Below, in pieces: positions 43,111-51,887 of a stretch of 64,000 nt of DNA. Location: contig NZ_JAKZHX010000021.1 in the NCBI RefSeq assembly GCF_022568815.1, forward strand, positions 29,490 to 93,489, read 5' to 3'. Within the stretch, counting starts at the first letter, position 1. Each line of letters starts with the position of its first letter. The position numbers were made by a program, and so were the translations under genes. The stretch is from Undibacterium paludis (GTDB lineage Bacteria; Pseudomonadota; Gammaproteobacteria; Burkholderiales; Burkholderiaceae_D). The notes under the pieces are model-generated. The model worked only from the letters and a program-made list of their open reading frames with translations, was not told where the DNA came from and ran no database searches.

Positions 43111-44436
43111 ATGAGCACAGAGAATCCAAAGACACCCCATCCCATGCGCTGGGTACCCAGCCTCTACCTGGCATCGGGCCTGCCGTTTTATGCAGTCGCC
43201 CTGATCGCCGGTCTGATGTATAAAAGCATGGGTGTGCAAAATGACCAGATCGCCCACTGGACTGGTCTGATCGGCCTGGCCTGGGTGTTCAAGTCTTTAT
43301 GGAGCCCATTCCTGGAGGCAGCAGGCAGCAAGAAGACCCTGGTCGTGATCTTCCAACTGGTAGGCGGTGTGTCGCTGGGCATGGTGGCGCTGTCGCTGCA
43401 ATTACCCGCTTATTTCACCATCAGTATTGCCCTGCTTGGTGTGGTGGCCATTGCCTCTGCCACGCACGACATTGCCGCTGACGGCCTGTATATGGCCAGC
43501 CTCAGTAACAAGCAGCAGGCCAGCTATGCCGGCTGGCAAGGTGCTTTCTTCAACGGAGCAAAATTCCTGACACTGGGCGGTTTGGTCTATCTTGCCGGTT
43601 ATCTTGAAAAAACCCTGGCGCCGGCGCAGGCCTGGACCATCATCTTTGCCATCATGGGTATCTTGCTGTTCAGCCTGGGACTGTATAACAGCTGGTCACT
43701 GCCAGGTACAAAAGCGACAAAATCGAAGGCATCGGTACACAGTATCTTCGTCACCTTGCAGGATGTGATCATCGAGTTCTTCAAAAAGCCCGGCATCTGG
43801 CTGGCCATCGTCTTCATCATCCTGTTCCGCGCCGCCGAAGGGCAAATCCAGACCATAGGCCCGCTATTCCTGCGTGAGGCAAGAGCCCTGGGCGGACTGG
43901 GCCTGACAACAGACCAGGTTGGCATTGCTTACGGTACGGCAGGCACCATTGCCTTTCTGGGTGGCAGCATACTGGGCGGTTATTTCGCCTCATGGCTGGG
44001 CTTGAAGCGCGCCCTGCCCTGGCTGATCGTGGCGATGAATACGCCTAACCTGGCTTTCTTTTTCCTCAGCACCAGCCTGCCAGAGAACATGGCAGTGATT
44101 ACGGCAGCACTGGCTTTTGAAATGTTTGGTTATGGTTTTGGTTTTGTCGGCCTGATCCTGTTCATCATGCAGGTCGTTGCACCGGGCAAATACCAGACCG
44201 CCCACTATGCACTGGGCACAGGCGTCATGCAACTGGGCTTTGTATTCTTCAAAACTTTCAGCGGTGACATACAACTTGCACTGGGTTACAAGAATTTCTT
44301 TATCTGGGTATTGCTGAGCGCCGTCCCAGTGCTGATTCTGACCCGCTTTGTTTCATACGGTGACAGTGCCAATCATGGCAAGGAAGCAGAGAACACAAGT
44401 GCACCGGACGGATTGGCAAAAACAGCCGATGCCTGA
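43111..44436 (+). CDS. MFS transporter, AmpG/PAT-like
   Basis: 441 residues from the ATG at 43111, about 12 membrane segments. RWVPSLYLASGLPFYAV at the N-terminus and ASATHDIAADGLYMASL in the middle recall AmpG, the muropeptide permease (ATQDIAxD in AmpG). True AmpG imports GlcNAc-anhydro-MurNAc peptides. The shared upstream motif with the GlcNAc operon suggests this one carries an amino sugar or chitin/murein fragment. Substrate is inferred, not shown. An upstream open frame to 43009 lacks coding character. Confidence 0.8.
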   Translation: MSTENPKTPHPMRWVPSLYLASGLPFYAVALIAGLMYKSMGVQNDQIAHWTGLIGLAWVFKSLWSPFLEAAGSKKTLVVIFQLVGGVSLGMVALSLQLPAYFTISIALLGVVAIASATHDIAADGLYMASLSNKQQASYAGWQGAFFNGAKFLTLGGLVYLAGYLEKTLAPAQAWTIIFAIMGILLFSLGLYNSWSLPGTKATKSKASVHSIFVTLQDVIIEFFKKPGIWLAIVFIILFRAAEGQIQTIGPLFLREARALGGLGLTTDQVGIAYGTAGTIAFLGGSILGGYFASWLGLKRALPWLIVAMNTPNLAFFFLSTSLPENMAVITAALAFEMFGYGFGFVGLILFIMQVVAPGKYQTAHYALGTGVMQLGFVFFKTFSGDIQLALGYKNFFIWVLLSAVPVLILTRFVSYGDSANHGKEAENTSAPDGLAKTADA

Positions 44437-44480
44437 ATGAACCAGGCAGACGTGCCAACTCCTTGACTTTGTGCTAACTT

Positions 44481-44633
44481 AGAACCTGTTGACGATCTGT
44501 AGCGAGCGTGCGTCAGCGGGGTAAGGGTAACAAAAGAGCAGCGCAAAAAGCGGAATGTACTTGAGTACATGAGCATGTTGAGCAGCACATGAGCCTCGAT
44601 CACGCACGCGCAGTAAGATCGTCAACAGGTTCT
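44481..44633. mobile_element. 153-bp element with perfect 18-bp terminal inverted repeats
   Basis: AGAACCTGTTGACGATCT at 44481-44498 is the exact reverse complement of 44616-44633. The inner ends (GCGAGCGTGCGTCAG and CACGCACGCGCAGTA) are also partly complementary, so the whole can fold into one long hairpin. It has no coding capacity and lies between the MFS gene and the cupin gene. It is probably a MITE or a dispersed palindromic repeat; only one copy is in the window. Confidence 0.75.
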
Positions 44634-44692
44634 TAGACAGGTACTCAGACCATGCGTACCTGTTCTTCACACAACCATCAGGGAGACTTATC

Positions 44693-45112
44693 TTGCTCAC
44701 ATCCAGAAAACACCTGGCCATCAGGCTCACCGCTGTTGGCGCTCTATTGTTCAGTGCAGCCCTGATGGCGCAAAGCCCAGGCATTACACGCACCATCGTC
44801 ACCAAGGCAGATTCAACAGTGCCGGGCAAGGAAGACATCATCGCCAAGGTAGAAATAGCCGCTGGCGCCACCGTCGGCTGGCACACCCATTTTGGCGATG
44901 AAATCAGCTATATCCAGGAAGGCGAGGCCGAATTACTGGTCGCCAACCAGCCGCCACGCAAAGTCAAGGCTGGTGAAGGATTTGTGATACCCGCCGGTGT
45001 CGTCCACAGCGCAAAAAACCATGGCGCGGTCCCGATCAAGCTGGTTGGCGTCTATGTCGTTGACAAGGACAAGCCACTGGCAACGCCAGCGTCTGCACCG
45101 GCGACTTATTAG
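44693..45112 (+). CDS. Secreted cupin domain protein
   Basis: 139 residues starting with TTG, seven bases after GGGAG. An N-terminal signal peptide (about 1-27, ending ALMAQS) precedes a single cupin barrel with the motif-1 metal site GWHTHFGDEISYIQEGEAE and motif 2 PAGVVHSAKN. The His/His/Glu/His set is intact, so it probably binds a metal. Periplasmic cupins of this kind have varied or unknown roles. It is a single gene between an inverted-repeat element and a two-component system. Confidence 0.85.
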   Translation: MLTSRKHLAIRLTAVGALLFSAALMAQSPGITRTIVTKADSTVPGKEDIIAKVEIAAGATVGWHTHFGDEISYIQEGEAELLVANQPPRKVKAGEGFVIPAGVVHSAKNHGAVPIKLVGVYVVDKDKPLATPASAPATY

Positions 45113-45331
45113 GGCATCAACGGGAACTCACAAAAGGCGCTCAGTCATTACAAAACAATGATGTCCGCGATAGCAGCACTATTGCGGACATTGGTGTCAT
45201 CATGGCCAGCACGAAGGAACAGATATCCAGCCTGCAAAGCGACAGTCTGTTCGATACCTGAAAACCGTCGTCCGTCGCAGGTTTCCGCTACTGCGCTTGC
45301 CGGATTGTTTGCCAGCCGCTATCTTTAGCGC

Positions 45332-46435
45332 ATGAAAAGCCTGAAACCACCTTCACCGCCGTCACCTGCAGTGCCACCGATACCTCGGCGTTCTCCCCTG
45401 CCCAGTGGGCGTCAGGTCGTGATTGTGCTGCTCATCAGTCTGGTGCTGGGCAAATTGTTTACCCCCATCTTCAATTCACCCTTTCTGATCGTCTGGGGGC
45501 GTACGGTTTTCATTTCCATGGTGATGCTGTTTGCCTATTCTCTGGCCGGCAGCTGGCAATTGCGCTGGGTGCCGCGCTGGCTGGCGCAATTGCTGACCCT
45601 GGCCCTGCTGGCTCCGTTTGCCAGCCTGATTGCCTATATCGTCAATGCCGGTGGCTTCATGCGGCTGGTGAATGCCAACAACATGCTGTCCGGCCTCGCC
45701 ACCAGCACCCTGCTCGCACTGATATTTGGCCCCATCATCGCCCTGGTTGCCATGTCGCGTGAACGCAAGCAAAAAGCCAGGGCCGATCAATTACAGCTTG
45801 AACTGGAAAAACAGGCGCTGGAAAAAGAAGTGGTCGATGCCCGACTGCGCCTGTTGCAGGCGCAGATAGAGCCGCACTTTCTGTTCAATACCCTGGCCAA
45901 TGTGCAGGTGCTGGTTGAATCAAAGTCAGACAATGCCGCCCCCGTGCTGCGCCACCTGATCGCCTATCTGCGCGCCGCCATGCCGCGCCTGCATGATGCC
46001 GACGCCACGCTGGCGACTGAGCTGGACCTGGTGCGCTCTTACCTGGCGCTGATGCACATGCGCATGCCTGACCGCCTGCGCTATACCGTCGACGTACAGC
46101 CAGAATTGCTGACATTGCGCTTCCCTGCCATGACCCTGCTGACGCTGGTGGAAAACGCCGTCAAACACGGCATAGACCCAAGTACCGAAGGCGGCAGCAT
46201 AGAAGTCGGCGGCAAAGAGGACAAAGCCAGCGGCATGGTCAGTCTGTGGGTGGCAGACAGTGGTGTCGGCATGGCGGAAACGGCCCAGCCGGGCACCGGC
46301 CTGACCAATGTACGCGCAAGGCTGCAAGCCTGTTTTGGTGCAGATGCCCGGCTTGACCTGCATGAGCTCAGCGAACAGGCAGGACACGGCCTGCGTGTGG
46401 AACTGCAATTTCATCCCGATAAAAACCATGAATAA
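45332..46435 (+). CDS. LytS/AlgZ-type sensor histidine kinase
   Basis: 367 residues. Four membrane segments lie in residues ~27-145 (VVIVLLISLVLGK first). A coiled coil (about 145-175) leads to the His_kinase domain with His182 in IEPHFLFNTLAN, the signature of the LytS/YehU family, and a HATPase domain with NAVKHGI and DSGVGM. The signal is unknown. It overlaps the LytTR response regulator gene by eight bases, so the two are a unit. Confidence 0.92.
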   Translation: MKSLKPPSPPSPAVPPIPRRSPLPSGRQVVIVLLISLVLGKLFTPIFNSPFLIVWGRTVFISMVMLFAYSLAGSWQLRWVPRWLAQLLTLALLAPFASLIAYIVNAGGFMRLVNANNMLSGLATSTLLALIFGPIIALVAMSRERKQKARADQLQLELEKQALEKEVVDARLRLLQAQIEPHFLFNTLANVQVLVESKSDNAAPVLRHLIAYLRAAMPRLHDADATLATELDLVRSYLALMHMRMPDRLRYTVDVQPELLTLRFPAMTLLTLVENAVKHGIDPSTEGGSIEVGGKEDKASGMVSLWVADSGVGMAETAQPGTGLTNVRARLQACFGADARLDLHELSEQAGHGLRVELQFHPDKNHE

Positions 46436-47201
46436 AGCAATCACCGCCATCATTGCCGATGATGAACCTCTGCTGCGTGAACACTTGCGCTCACACCTGT
46501 TACGCCTGTGGCCAACACTTGAGATCGTTGCAGAAGCACGTAATGGTCGTGAAGCCGTGGAGCTGTTTGATGTGCACCAGCCAGACATCATTTTTCTTGA
46601 TGTGCACATGCCCGGCCTCAACGGCATAGAGGCAGCGCGCTCCATCGCCAGGCGGGCACACATTGTGTTCTTCACCGCCTATGAACAATATGCCGTGCAG
46701 GCATTTGAACAGGGCGCTGTCGATTACCTGGTCAAACCCGTCAATGAAGCCAGGCTGGCTGACACGATACAGCGCCTGCAACAGAAACTGCAGCACAATG
46801 ACGAACAGAGCGCAGGATTGGAAGCCCTGCTCGACCGCATGGCAAACGATATGCGCCAGCAAAAACCGGCACGCCCCTGGCTGCAATGGATACGCGCCTC
46901 CGTCGGCAACAGCATACGGTTGATACCGGTAGAGCAGATTGCCTTCATGCGCTCAGATGAAAAATACACACTGGTGGTGTGGGATGGCGGTGAAGCGCTG
47001 ATACGCAAAAGCATACGCGAACTGTGTGATGAGCTGGACCCCGAACGCTTTGTGCAAATCCACCGTTCTGCCATGGTCAACCTGCACTATGTCGAAGAAG
47101 TAACGCGCGGCCTGAATGAAACAGCAGAACTGCGCCTGCGTGGCAGGAGCGAGATACTGCCGGTCAGCCGCAGCTACCTGCATCTGTTCCGGCAGATGTA
47201 A
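46428..47201 (+). CDS. LytTR family response regulator
   Basis: 257 residues from the ATG at 46428. The receiver domain has IIADDEPLLRE and phospho-acceptor Asp58 in IIFLDVHMPG. The C-terminal LytTR DNA-binding domain (about 155-255) includes IPVEQIAFMRSDEKYTLVVW and RFVQIHRSAMVNLHYVEEV. It should be phosphorylated by the kinase upstream. Targets are unknown; AlgR-like regulators control surface functions. The upstream open frame overlapping the kinase is a shadow. Confidence 0.93.
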   Translation: MNKAITAIIADDEPLLREHLRSHLLRLWPTLEIVAEARNGREAVELFDVHQPDIIFLDVHMPGLNGIEAARSIARRAHIVFFTAYEQYAVQAFEQGAVDYLVKPVNEARLADTIQRLQQKLQHNDEQSAGLEALLDRMANDMRQQKPARPWLQWIRASVGNSIRLIPVEQIAFMRSDEKYTLVVWDGGEALIRKSIRELCDELDPERFVQIHRSAMVNLHYVEEVTRGLNETAELRLRGRSEILPVSRSYLHLFRQM

Positions 47202-47224
47202 TGCCCGCTTGCTCGTGATGCCGT

Positions 47225-47713
47225 TTATTGCGGGCCAGGCACAGACAAATGAATGTGATGCAGCTTCCAGCCGCCGGATTGCCGTGACCATATCATCGAT
47301 ACCGCGAGCTTGCTGTCCTGTGGCGTCAGGTCTGGTTTGCTGATGTAACCGAGCCGCGTCCCGGTGACAATAGCCGTATCACCGACATGCTGCACCTGTA
47401 CATCGGCCAGGCGCAAGTCTATCAACAGGGGCGATGCAAACAGCTTGGCAAAAGCCTTTGCATCAAGCTTCAATAACTTGCCAGATTCCGGCATGAATTC
47501 CGTGAAACCTTCTGGTTGCAGATAAGTATTGAGCCGGGCAGCATCACGGGCGCTGACGCTGGCAAAGAAACCGCTTGCGGCAATTGCTGCCTCATCCATC
47601 GTCTGTGCAGTCTGCGCCTGGGCAGTGCTGCATGTCGAAAAAAATAGGACAACAAGCGGGAAGCAGAACAGTAACCGCATTGACTTGCCGTATCTGGTAA
47701 ATAGTGATGTCAT
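47225..47713 (-). CDS. SnoaL/DUF4440-like secreted protein
   Basis: 162 residues from the ATG at 47713 (AAGGA upstream); an alternative ATG lies at residue 12. The N-terminus is a signal peptide ending near TAQAQ. The mature part resembles the NTF2/SnoaL-like cone fold: FFASVSARDAARLNTYL and a closing WSRQSGGWKLHHIHLS. The fold is used by isomerases and ligand binders; no activity can be assigned. It is convergent with the response regulator gene. Confidence 0.72.
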   Translation of the reverse strand: MTSLFTRYGKSMRLLFCFPLVVLFFSTCSTAQAQTAQTMDEAAIAASGFFASVSARDAARLNTYLQPEGFTEFMPESGKLLKLDAKAFAKLFASPLLIDLRLADVQVQHVGDTAIVTGTRLGYISKPDLTPQDSKLAVSMIWSRQSGGWKLHHIHLSVPGPQ

Positions 47714-47828
47714 TGAATACGTCCTTCATGTGGGCTGAATCTTAAACACTTAGACAGTACGACAGACGACATCACATTGCCACAACGCCTGCTCGCCTGA
47801 CAGTTACTGGTAATTTGAAGAAACCCCA

Positions 47829-48039
47829 TCCAATTCGTCATACCCGCGCAGGCGGGTATCCATGTTTGATCAGCCTTATCCGTCTTACTGCCTGCGCAGT
47901 TGATCAACGATGGATTCCCGCTAAAAGCACGCGGGAATGACGGTTTGGAGTGCATTGCGCTCTTTGTGCTTATTGCGCTCATTGTCGAATACATGCATGG
48001 TCGACACAAAAAAGTCTGGGCCAATTTTTCTTAAGTCCT
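47829..48039. mobile_element. MITE-like element, copy 2 of 3 (left end missing)
   Basis: This copy shares the body of copy 1, from the CGTCATACCCGCGCAGGCGG hairpin through GATGGATTCCCGCTAAAAGC to a right end TTAAGTCCTG. The left terminal repeat AGGACTTACGCAAAA is not found, so this copy is truncated or decayed. Confidence 0.75.
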
Positions 48040-48072
48040 GACAAAAACAGTTGCAGGCTGGATCGAGCCTGA

Positions 48073-48522
48073 TCAGGCACTGACCGCCACATCAAACCCC
48101 AGCGCCCGCAATGCAATCTCAGCCGCCTGCTGGTCCTGCAAGGCATTGCCGCCAGAGATGCCTATGCCGCCGATAAGCACGCCATTTTCAATAATGGGAC
48201 AACCACCGCCAACAGCGACCAGGCGTGGCCTGTGCGCCAGCTGGGCCACAACCTGGTTTTGCACGATCGCCGTCCAGGTATGGGTAGGCAAGCCGAAAGA
48301 AGCTGCCGTCCAGGCCTTGTCGATGGCGACATCAACAGTCAGAAAGGCTGCCTTGTCAGACCGCTCGAATACCTTCAGATGACCGGCGTTGTCGGTCACG
48401 GCAATGGTGACTTCGATGCCGATGTCTTTTGCTGCATTGAAGGCGGTAGTGACCAGCGCTTTTGCTGCTTCTGCCGTAATGCTGGCGGCAGAAAATGATT
48501 TCTTGATTTGCGATGTCTGCAT
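48073..48522 (-). CDS. GlcG/HbpS family heme-degrading-like protein
   Basis: 149 residues. The sequence has the family pattern: ITAEAAKALVTTAF, VTDNAGHLKVFERSDKAAF, a central VAIDKAWTAASFGLPT, and the glycine-rich PIIENGVLIGGIGISGG with ALRALGF at the end. Members bind heme or cobalamin or act in glycolate and diol loci; their true function varies. It has no signal peptide. It lies 44 bases downstream of the dehydrogenase gene on the same strand and may be co-transcribed with it. Confidence 0.87.
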   Translation of the reverse strand: MQTSQIKKSFSAASITAEAAKALVTTAFNAAKDIGIEVTIAVTDNAGHLKVFERSDKAAFLTVDVAIDKAWTAASFGLPTHTWTAIVQNQVVAQLAHRPRLVAVGGGCPIIENGVLIGGIGISGGNALQDQQAAEIALRALGFDVAVSA

Positions 48523-48566
48523 GATGATTCCAGGTTTGTTTTCAGCGTGTCATGACCAGCCTGGGC

Positions 48567-49577
48567 TCAAAAGCCTTGCAACACCACTTTGCCCTGCGCC
48601 GTGCCGCTCTCAATCAGCAGATGCGCCTTGCGCAGGTTGGCCGCATTAATCTTGCCAAAATTGGCATTGACGGTCGTACGCACCTTGCCTGCATCCACCA
48701 GTGCTGCAACTTCTGCCAGCAGCTTGCCCTGCTCATCCATGTCTGCTGTCTGGAACATTGAGCGGGTGAACATCATTTCCCAATGCAGGGAAATCGATTT
48801 GCCTTTCAGTTGCATGATATCGAGCGCTTCCATGTCATCGATCACGGCCAGCTTGCCTTGCGGTTTGAGGCTGGCGATGATTTGCGCATAGTGCTGCGGC
48901 GTCTGCGTGAGGCTGGCAACCAGGTCCACTTCATCAATGCCCAAGGCCTTCAATTCTTCGCTCAAGTGTCTGGAATGATCGATGACGGCATGCGCGCCCA
49001 GGTCCATGCACCATTGACGTGTGGACGGGCGTGAGGCCGTGGCAATCACCCGCAGTTGCGTCAACTGGCGCGCCAGCTGGATCAGGATGGAACCGACGCC
49101 ACCTGCACCGCCGGTGATCAGCAGGGTCTGCCCTGCGCCGCCGTTCTTAGGCACACCCAGGCGGTCAAACAGTAATTCATAGGCGGTGATCGTGGTCAGC
49201 GGCAAGGCTGCAGCCTGCGCATCATCAAGGCTGGCTGGCGCCCTGGCGACGATGCGTTCATCAACGGCATGCAGCTCACTGTTGGCACCTGCACGATTGA
49301 TCGCACCGGCGTAATACACACGGTCACCGGCCTTGAAATTGACAACTGCCGGACCAACCGCTTCAACAATGCCAACGGCGTCCCAGCCCAGCACCTTCCA
49401 TTGTCCCTCAGCAGGGGCATTGCCGCGCCTGACCTTGGTATCGACAGGGTTGACAGAAATGGCGTTGACGCGCACCAGCAGGTCACGCGCTTCCAGCGCT
49501 GGGGTTGGCAATTCCACATCTTGCAGCGATGCGGTGTTGTCGGCAGGTAAAGACTGGCGGTAGGCGATAGCTTTCAT
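48567..49577 (-). CDS. Zinc-type alcohol dehydrogenase-like / quinone oxidoreductase family protein
   Basis: 336 residues from the ATG at 49577, which follows AAGGAT. The N-terminal GroES-like domain includes VRVNAISVNPVDTKVRRGNA and VLGWDAVGIVEAVG; the Rossmann domain has LLITGGAGGVGSILIQLARQ. The zinc-ligand cysteines of true alcohol dehydrogenases are lacking, so it is a zinc-independent NADPH:quinone oxidoreductase-like enzyme. It diverges from a LysR gene, which probably controls it and perhaps the GlcG-like gene. Confidence 0.9.
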   Translation of the reverse strand: MKAIAYRQSLPADNTASLQDVELPTPALEARDLLVRVNAISVNPVDTKVRRGNAPAEGQWKVLGWDAVGIVEAVGPAVVNFKAGDRVYYAGAINRAGANSELHAVDERIVARAPASLDDAQAAALPLTTITAYELLFDRLGVPKNGGAGQTLLITGGAGGVGSILIQLARQLTQLRVIATASRPSTRQWCMDLGAHAVIDHSRHLSEELKALGIDEVDLVASLTQTPQHYAQIIASLKPQGKLAVIDDMEALDIMQLKGKSISLHWEMMFTRSMFQTADMDEQGKLLAEVAALVDAGKVRTTVNANFGKINAANLRKAHLLIESGTAQGKVVLQGF

Positions 49578-49701
49578 GATAAATCCTTCAATCAAAATAG
49601 GTGGCTGTAGAGAATGTCGAGGAATGATTTCCTTGAATGTGCAGGCATTGTAGAATCTCAACTGGCAATTGATAAGACCGATAAATAACTATCACTTTCA
49701 A

Positions 49702-50604
49702 ATGAAAATTGAAAATCTCAGCGACCTGCATGTGCTGGTGCAAACCGCCCGTTGCGGCTCTTTGTCAGGCGCAGCCAGTGTGCTGGGTATGACACCGGCA
49801 GCCGCCAGCGCCACCCTGAAGCGGCTGGAAACCCAGCTGGGTACCCGCCTGTTTGAACGCTCGACCCGCGCCCTGCGCATTACCGAACAAGGGCAAATCC
49901 TGCTCGACTATGCACAAAGGGCCTTTGATCTGCTGGATGAAGGTGAATCACAGGTATCCGAAGCACGCACCGCCCTGGTCGGCAAGATCAGGGTGGCCGC
50001 ACCATCTGACCTGACGCGCACCAGCCTGCTGCCCTGGTTTGATGAATTTCTGGCTCTGCACCCCGGCGTGCAACTGGCCCTGAACGTAGGCGACCGCCTG
50101 CGTGACGTCGTGCGTGACGAAGTCGATCTCGCCATCCGCTATGGCAAGCTGGAAGATTCGCGCCTGGTCGCCCGCGTACTGACAGAAAACCGCCCCATAC
50201 TCTGCGCTGCCCCCTCTTACCTGGCACGCCACCCGGCGCCACAAAACCCGCAAGACCTGGCCCAGCACAACTGCCTGATCTTTGAACGCAACGGCCGCCC
50301 CCACAAAACCTGGCGCTTTGCCCAGCACGGCAAATGGAAAGAAGTCCGCGTCAACGGCGACCGCAGCGTCGACGACGCCTCACTGGTACGCCTGTGGGCC
50401 ATCGCCGGCGCAGGCATCACCCTGAAATCAGCCATCGACGTCAGGCAAGAACTGGCCAACGGCAGCCTGGCCCCCCTGCTGCCCGACTGGGACACAGAAC
50501 CCTACCCCCTGCACGCCCTGCTGCCCAGTGGACGTTTCATCCCCAATCGCGTACGGGCGCTGGTGGAGTTTTTGGCGGGGAAGTTTGCGGCCATCGATAC
50601 TTAA
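49702..50604 (+). CDS. LysR family transcriptional regulator
   Basis: 300 residues from the ATG at 49702. The N-terminal winged helix (residues 1-62) includes LVQTARCGSLSGAASVLGMT and LETQLGTRLFERSTRALRIT. The substrate-binding domain (about 90-295) has VRVAAPSDLTRT-like and VDLAIRYGKLEDSRLVAR segments. LysR proteins commonly control a divergent neighbour, here the quinone oxidoreductase. The effector is unknown. The start has no strong ribosome binding site. Confidence 0.92.
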   Translation: MKIENLSDLHVLVQTARCGSLSGAASVLGMTPAAASATLKRLETQLGTRLFERSTRALRITEQGQILLDYAQRAFDLLDEGESQVSEARTALVGKIRVAAPSDLTRTSLLPWFDEFLALHPGVQLALNVGDRLRDVVRDEVDLAIRYGKLEDSRLVARVLTENRPILCAAPSYLARHPAPQNPQDLAQHNCLIFERNGRPHKTWRFAQHGKWKEVRVNGDRSVDDASLVRLWAIAGAGITLKSAIDVRQELANGSLAPLLPDWDTEPYPLHALLPSGRFIPNRVRALVEFLAGKFAAIDT

Positions 50605-50640
50605 TGCAATGGTGAAAATCGCCTCAATACGCTGAGCACC

Positions 50641-50883
50641 CTACTCTTCCAATTCTCGCTTCCACACTTTGACGACATTCATGTTTTCACCGAGCTTTAC
50701 CCAGAGTAAGGTGTTAGGCATGCGTAGTTCTGAGGGCACAATTTCAAAAGGGACATGATAGCGTGCACCACCATTTGCCAGGCCAACACCCGGACATAAT
50801 AGAAGCTGAATTTCACCTGGCAGCAAACAGGCGAACACCTCTGCGGGAACGCGTTCGTACCATGTCGCTGGATAGTTTTTCAA
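50641..50883 (-). CDS. Small hypothetical protein, TTG start
   Basis: 80 residues from a TTG at 50883; an in-frame stop a few codons upstream excludes a longer form. The composition (YPATWYERVPAEVFACLLPG, PFEIVPSELRMPNTLLWVK) is protein-like, with many aromatic and hydrophobic residues and no signal peptide. I do not recognise the family. It marks the edge of the AT-rich island. It could be the remnant of a longer gene. Confidence 0.45.
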   Translation of the reverse strand: MKNYPATWYERVPAEVFACLLPGEIQLLLCPGVGLANGGARYHVPFEIVPSELRMPNTLLWVKLGENMNVVKVWKRELEE

Positions 50884-51437
50884 GATGATTTCAGGTACTC
50901 AAATAGTAGTTTAAGAATACTCTAGCTTGACGATATTTTTTGTCAGCGAATATGTTCATCCCTATCATTCAAACAATTTCATCAAAATATCGTAAATCAC
51001 CTAAAGTTGCAATAAGATCAAGCCAATTCTTGGCATGATGCAAACTCACCTTAAAAATCGCCCAAGACCTGCGCAAGCAACGCAAAAACCTGCGTGGCAA
51101 ACAAGGCCGCATCAAAAAGCAAAAAGCCAGCATGTTCAATAAGCTAAGGACAAACACCCACCTCAAGGCAAAGGCGGACAGTAACGGGCTGGAAGTGTTT
51201 ATTTTATGACTGCGTAGCTGGTATTGCGCGGGTGAATCAATATGGACTACGGGATAAGGTTGTGGCGGGTGGGGGTTGAAGTGGAATATAAGGTAAGGCG
51301 ACTGCTATCTTTTCCTTCAATCCATGAGCCAATAAACAATATTCTCAAGTAAAACACAAATTCCAAATGCAGGGTGGTACATTTTCAGTTGGCATGGCTT
51401 GAAGATTTTCGAAAACGGAAACTGGAGACTACATAGT
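50884..51437. other. AT-rich intergenic region at the island edge
   Basis: This stretch of about 550 bases holds a probable gene remnant (51039-51209) and otherwise nothing recognisable. Base composition drops relative to the LysR gene, marking the left border of the probable foreign segment. Confidence 0.5.
51039..51209 (+). pseudogene. Possible remnant of a lost gene's 3' end
   Basis: A 56-codon open frame without a start encodes a Lys/Arg/Gln-rich, clearly biased peptide (AQDLRKQRKNLRGKQGRIKK and FNKLRTNTHLKAKADSNGL). An in-frame stop directly precedes it. It looks like the C-terminus of a helical protein left after deletion. The family is not recognised. Confidence 0.35.
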
Positions 51438-51860
51438 ATGAATGACATCATAAAGCTCATTGAAATACTTAGGTGGCCGGTAGTTTTATTGATTATTTAT
51501 TTTTGCTCAAAGGAATCGATATTTAGTTTTATATCCAAGTATCGTCATGTCGAAATTAATTCAAGCGTTGCAAAGATAATACTCAAAAGATTAGAAGTCG
51601 AGCAGGGTATCTCAAGTACTCAAATTAAAAAACTGCGCGGCTTAACCGGTCATGATCTCTGGGCTCTAAATTCTTTTATTATGGCGCAGGATCCTTCATA
51701 TAAGTATGTGCATAAATTTAATCCAGCAAGAAAAGCCATGGTATTTTCATTCGTTGAAATGGGACTACTGGAAATTTCAGGAGAAGGGGAAAATCGCCGA
51801 GTGAAGGAAACTAGTCTTGCAACAGAGGTCTTGAATGCGGCGAATAATTTAATGCTGTAA
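51438..51860 (+). CDS. Small membrane-anchored protein of AT-rich island, unknown
   Basis: 140 residues from the ATG at 51438, with GGAG ten bases upstream. One membrane helix lies near the N-terminus (WPVVLLIIYFCSK). The remaining ~110 residues are soluble, with IKKLRGLTGHDLWALNSFIM followed by a segment ending MGLLEISGEGENRRV, reminiscent of a winged helix. Codon use is AT-rich, unlike its neighbours. It is followed after 27 bases by a putative nuclease gene on the same strand. No family recognised; it may be the sensor or anchor part of a two-gene system. Confidence 0.72.
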   Translation: MNDIIKLIEILRWPVVLLIIYFCSKESIFSFISKYRHVEINSSVAKIILKRLEVEQGISSTQIKKLRGLTGHDLWALNSFIMAQDPSYKYVHKFNPARKAMVFSFVEMGLLEISGEGENRRVKETSLATEVLNAANNLML

Positions 51861-51887
51861 AGAATAGAAAAAATGCAAAGTGAGTAG

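Noticed and set aside
45160..45200. Terminator after the cupin gene (TGTCCGC/GCGGACA)
   Set aside because: The stem is only seven bases with a long loop and no T run follows.
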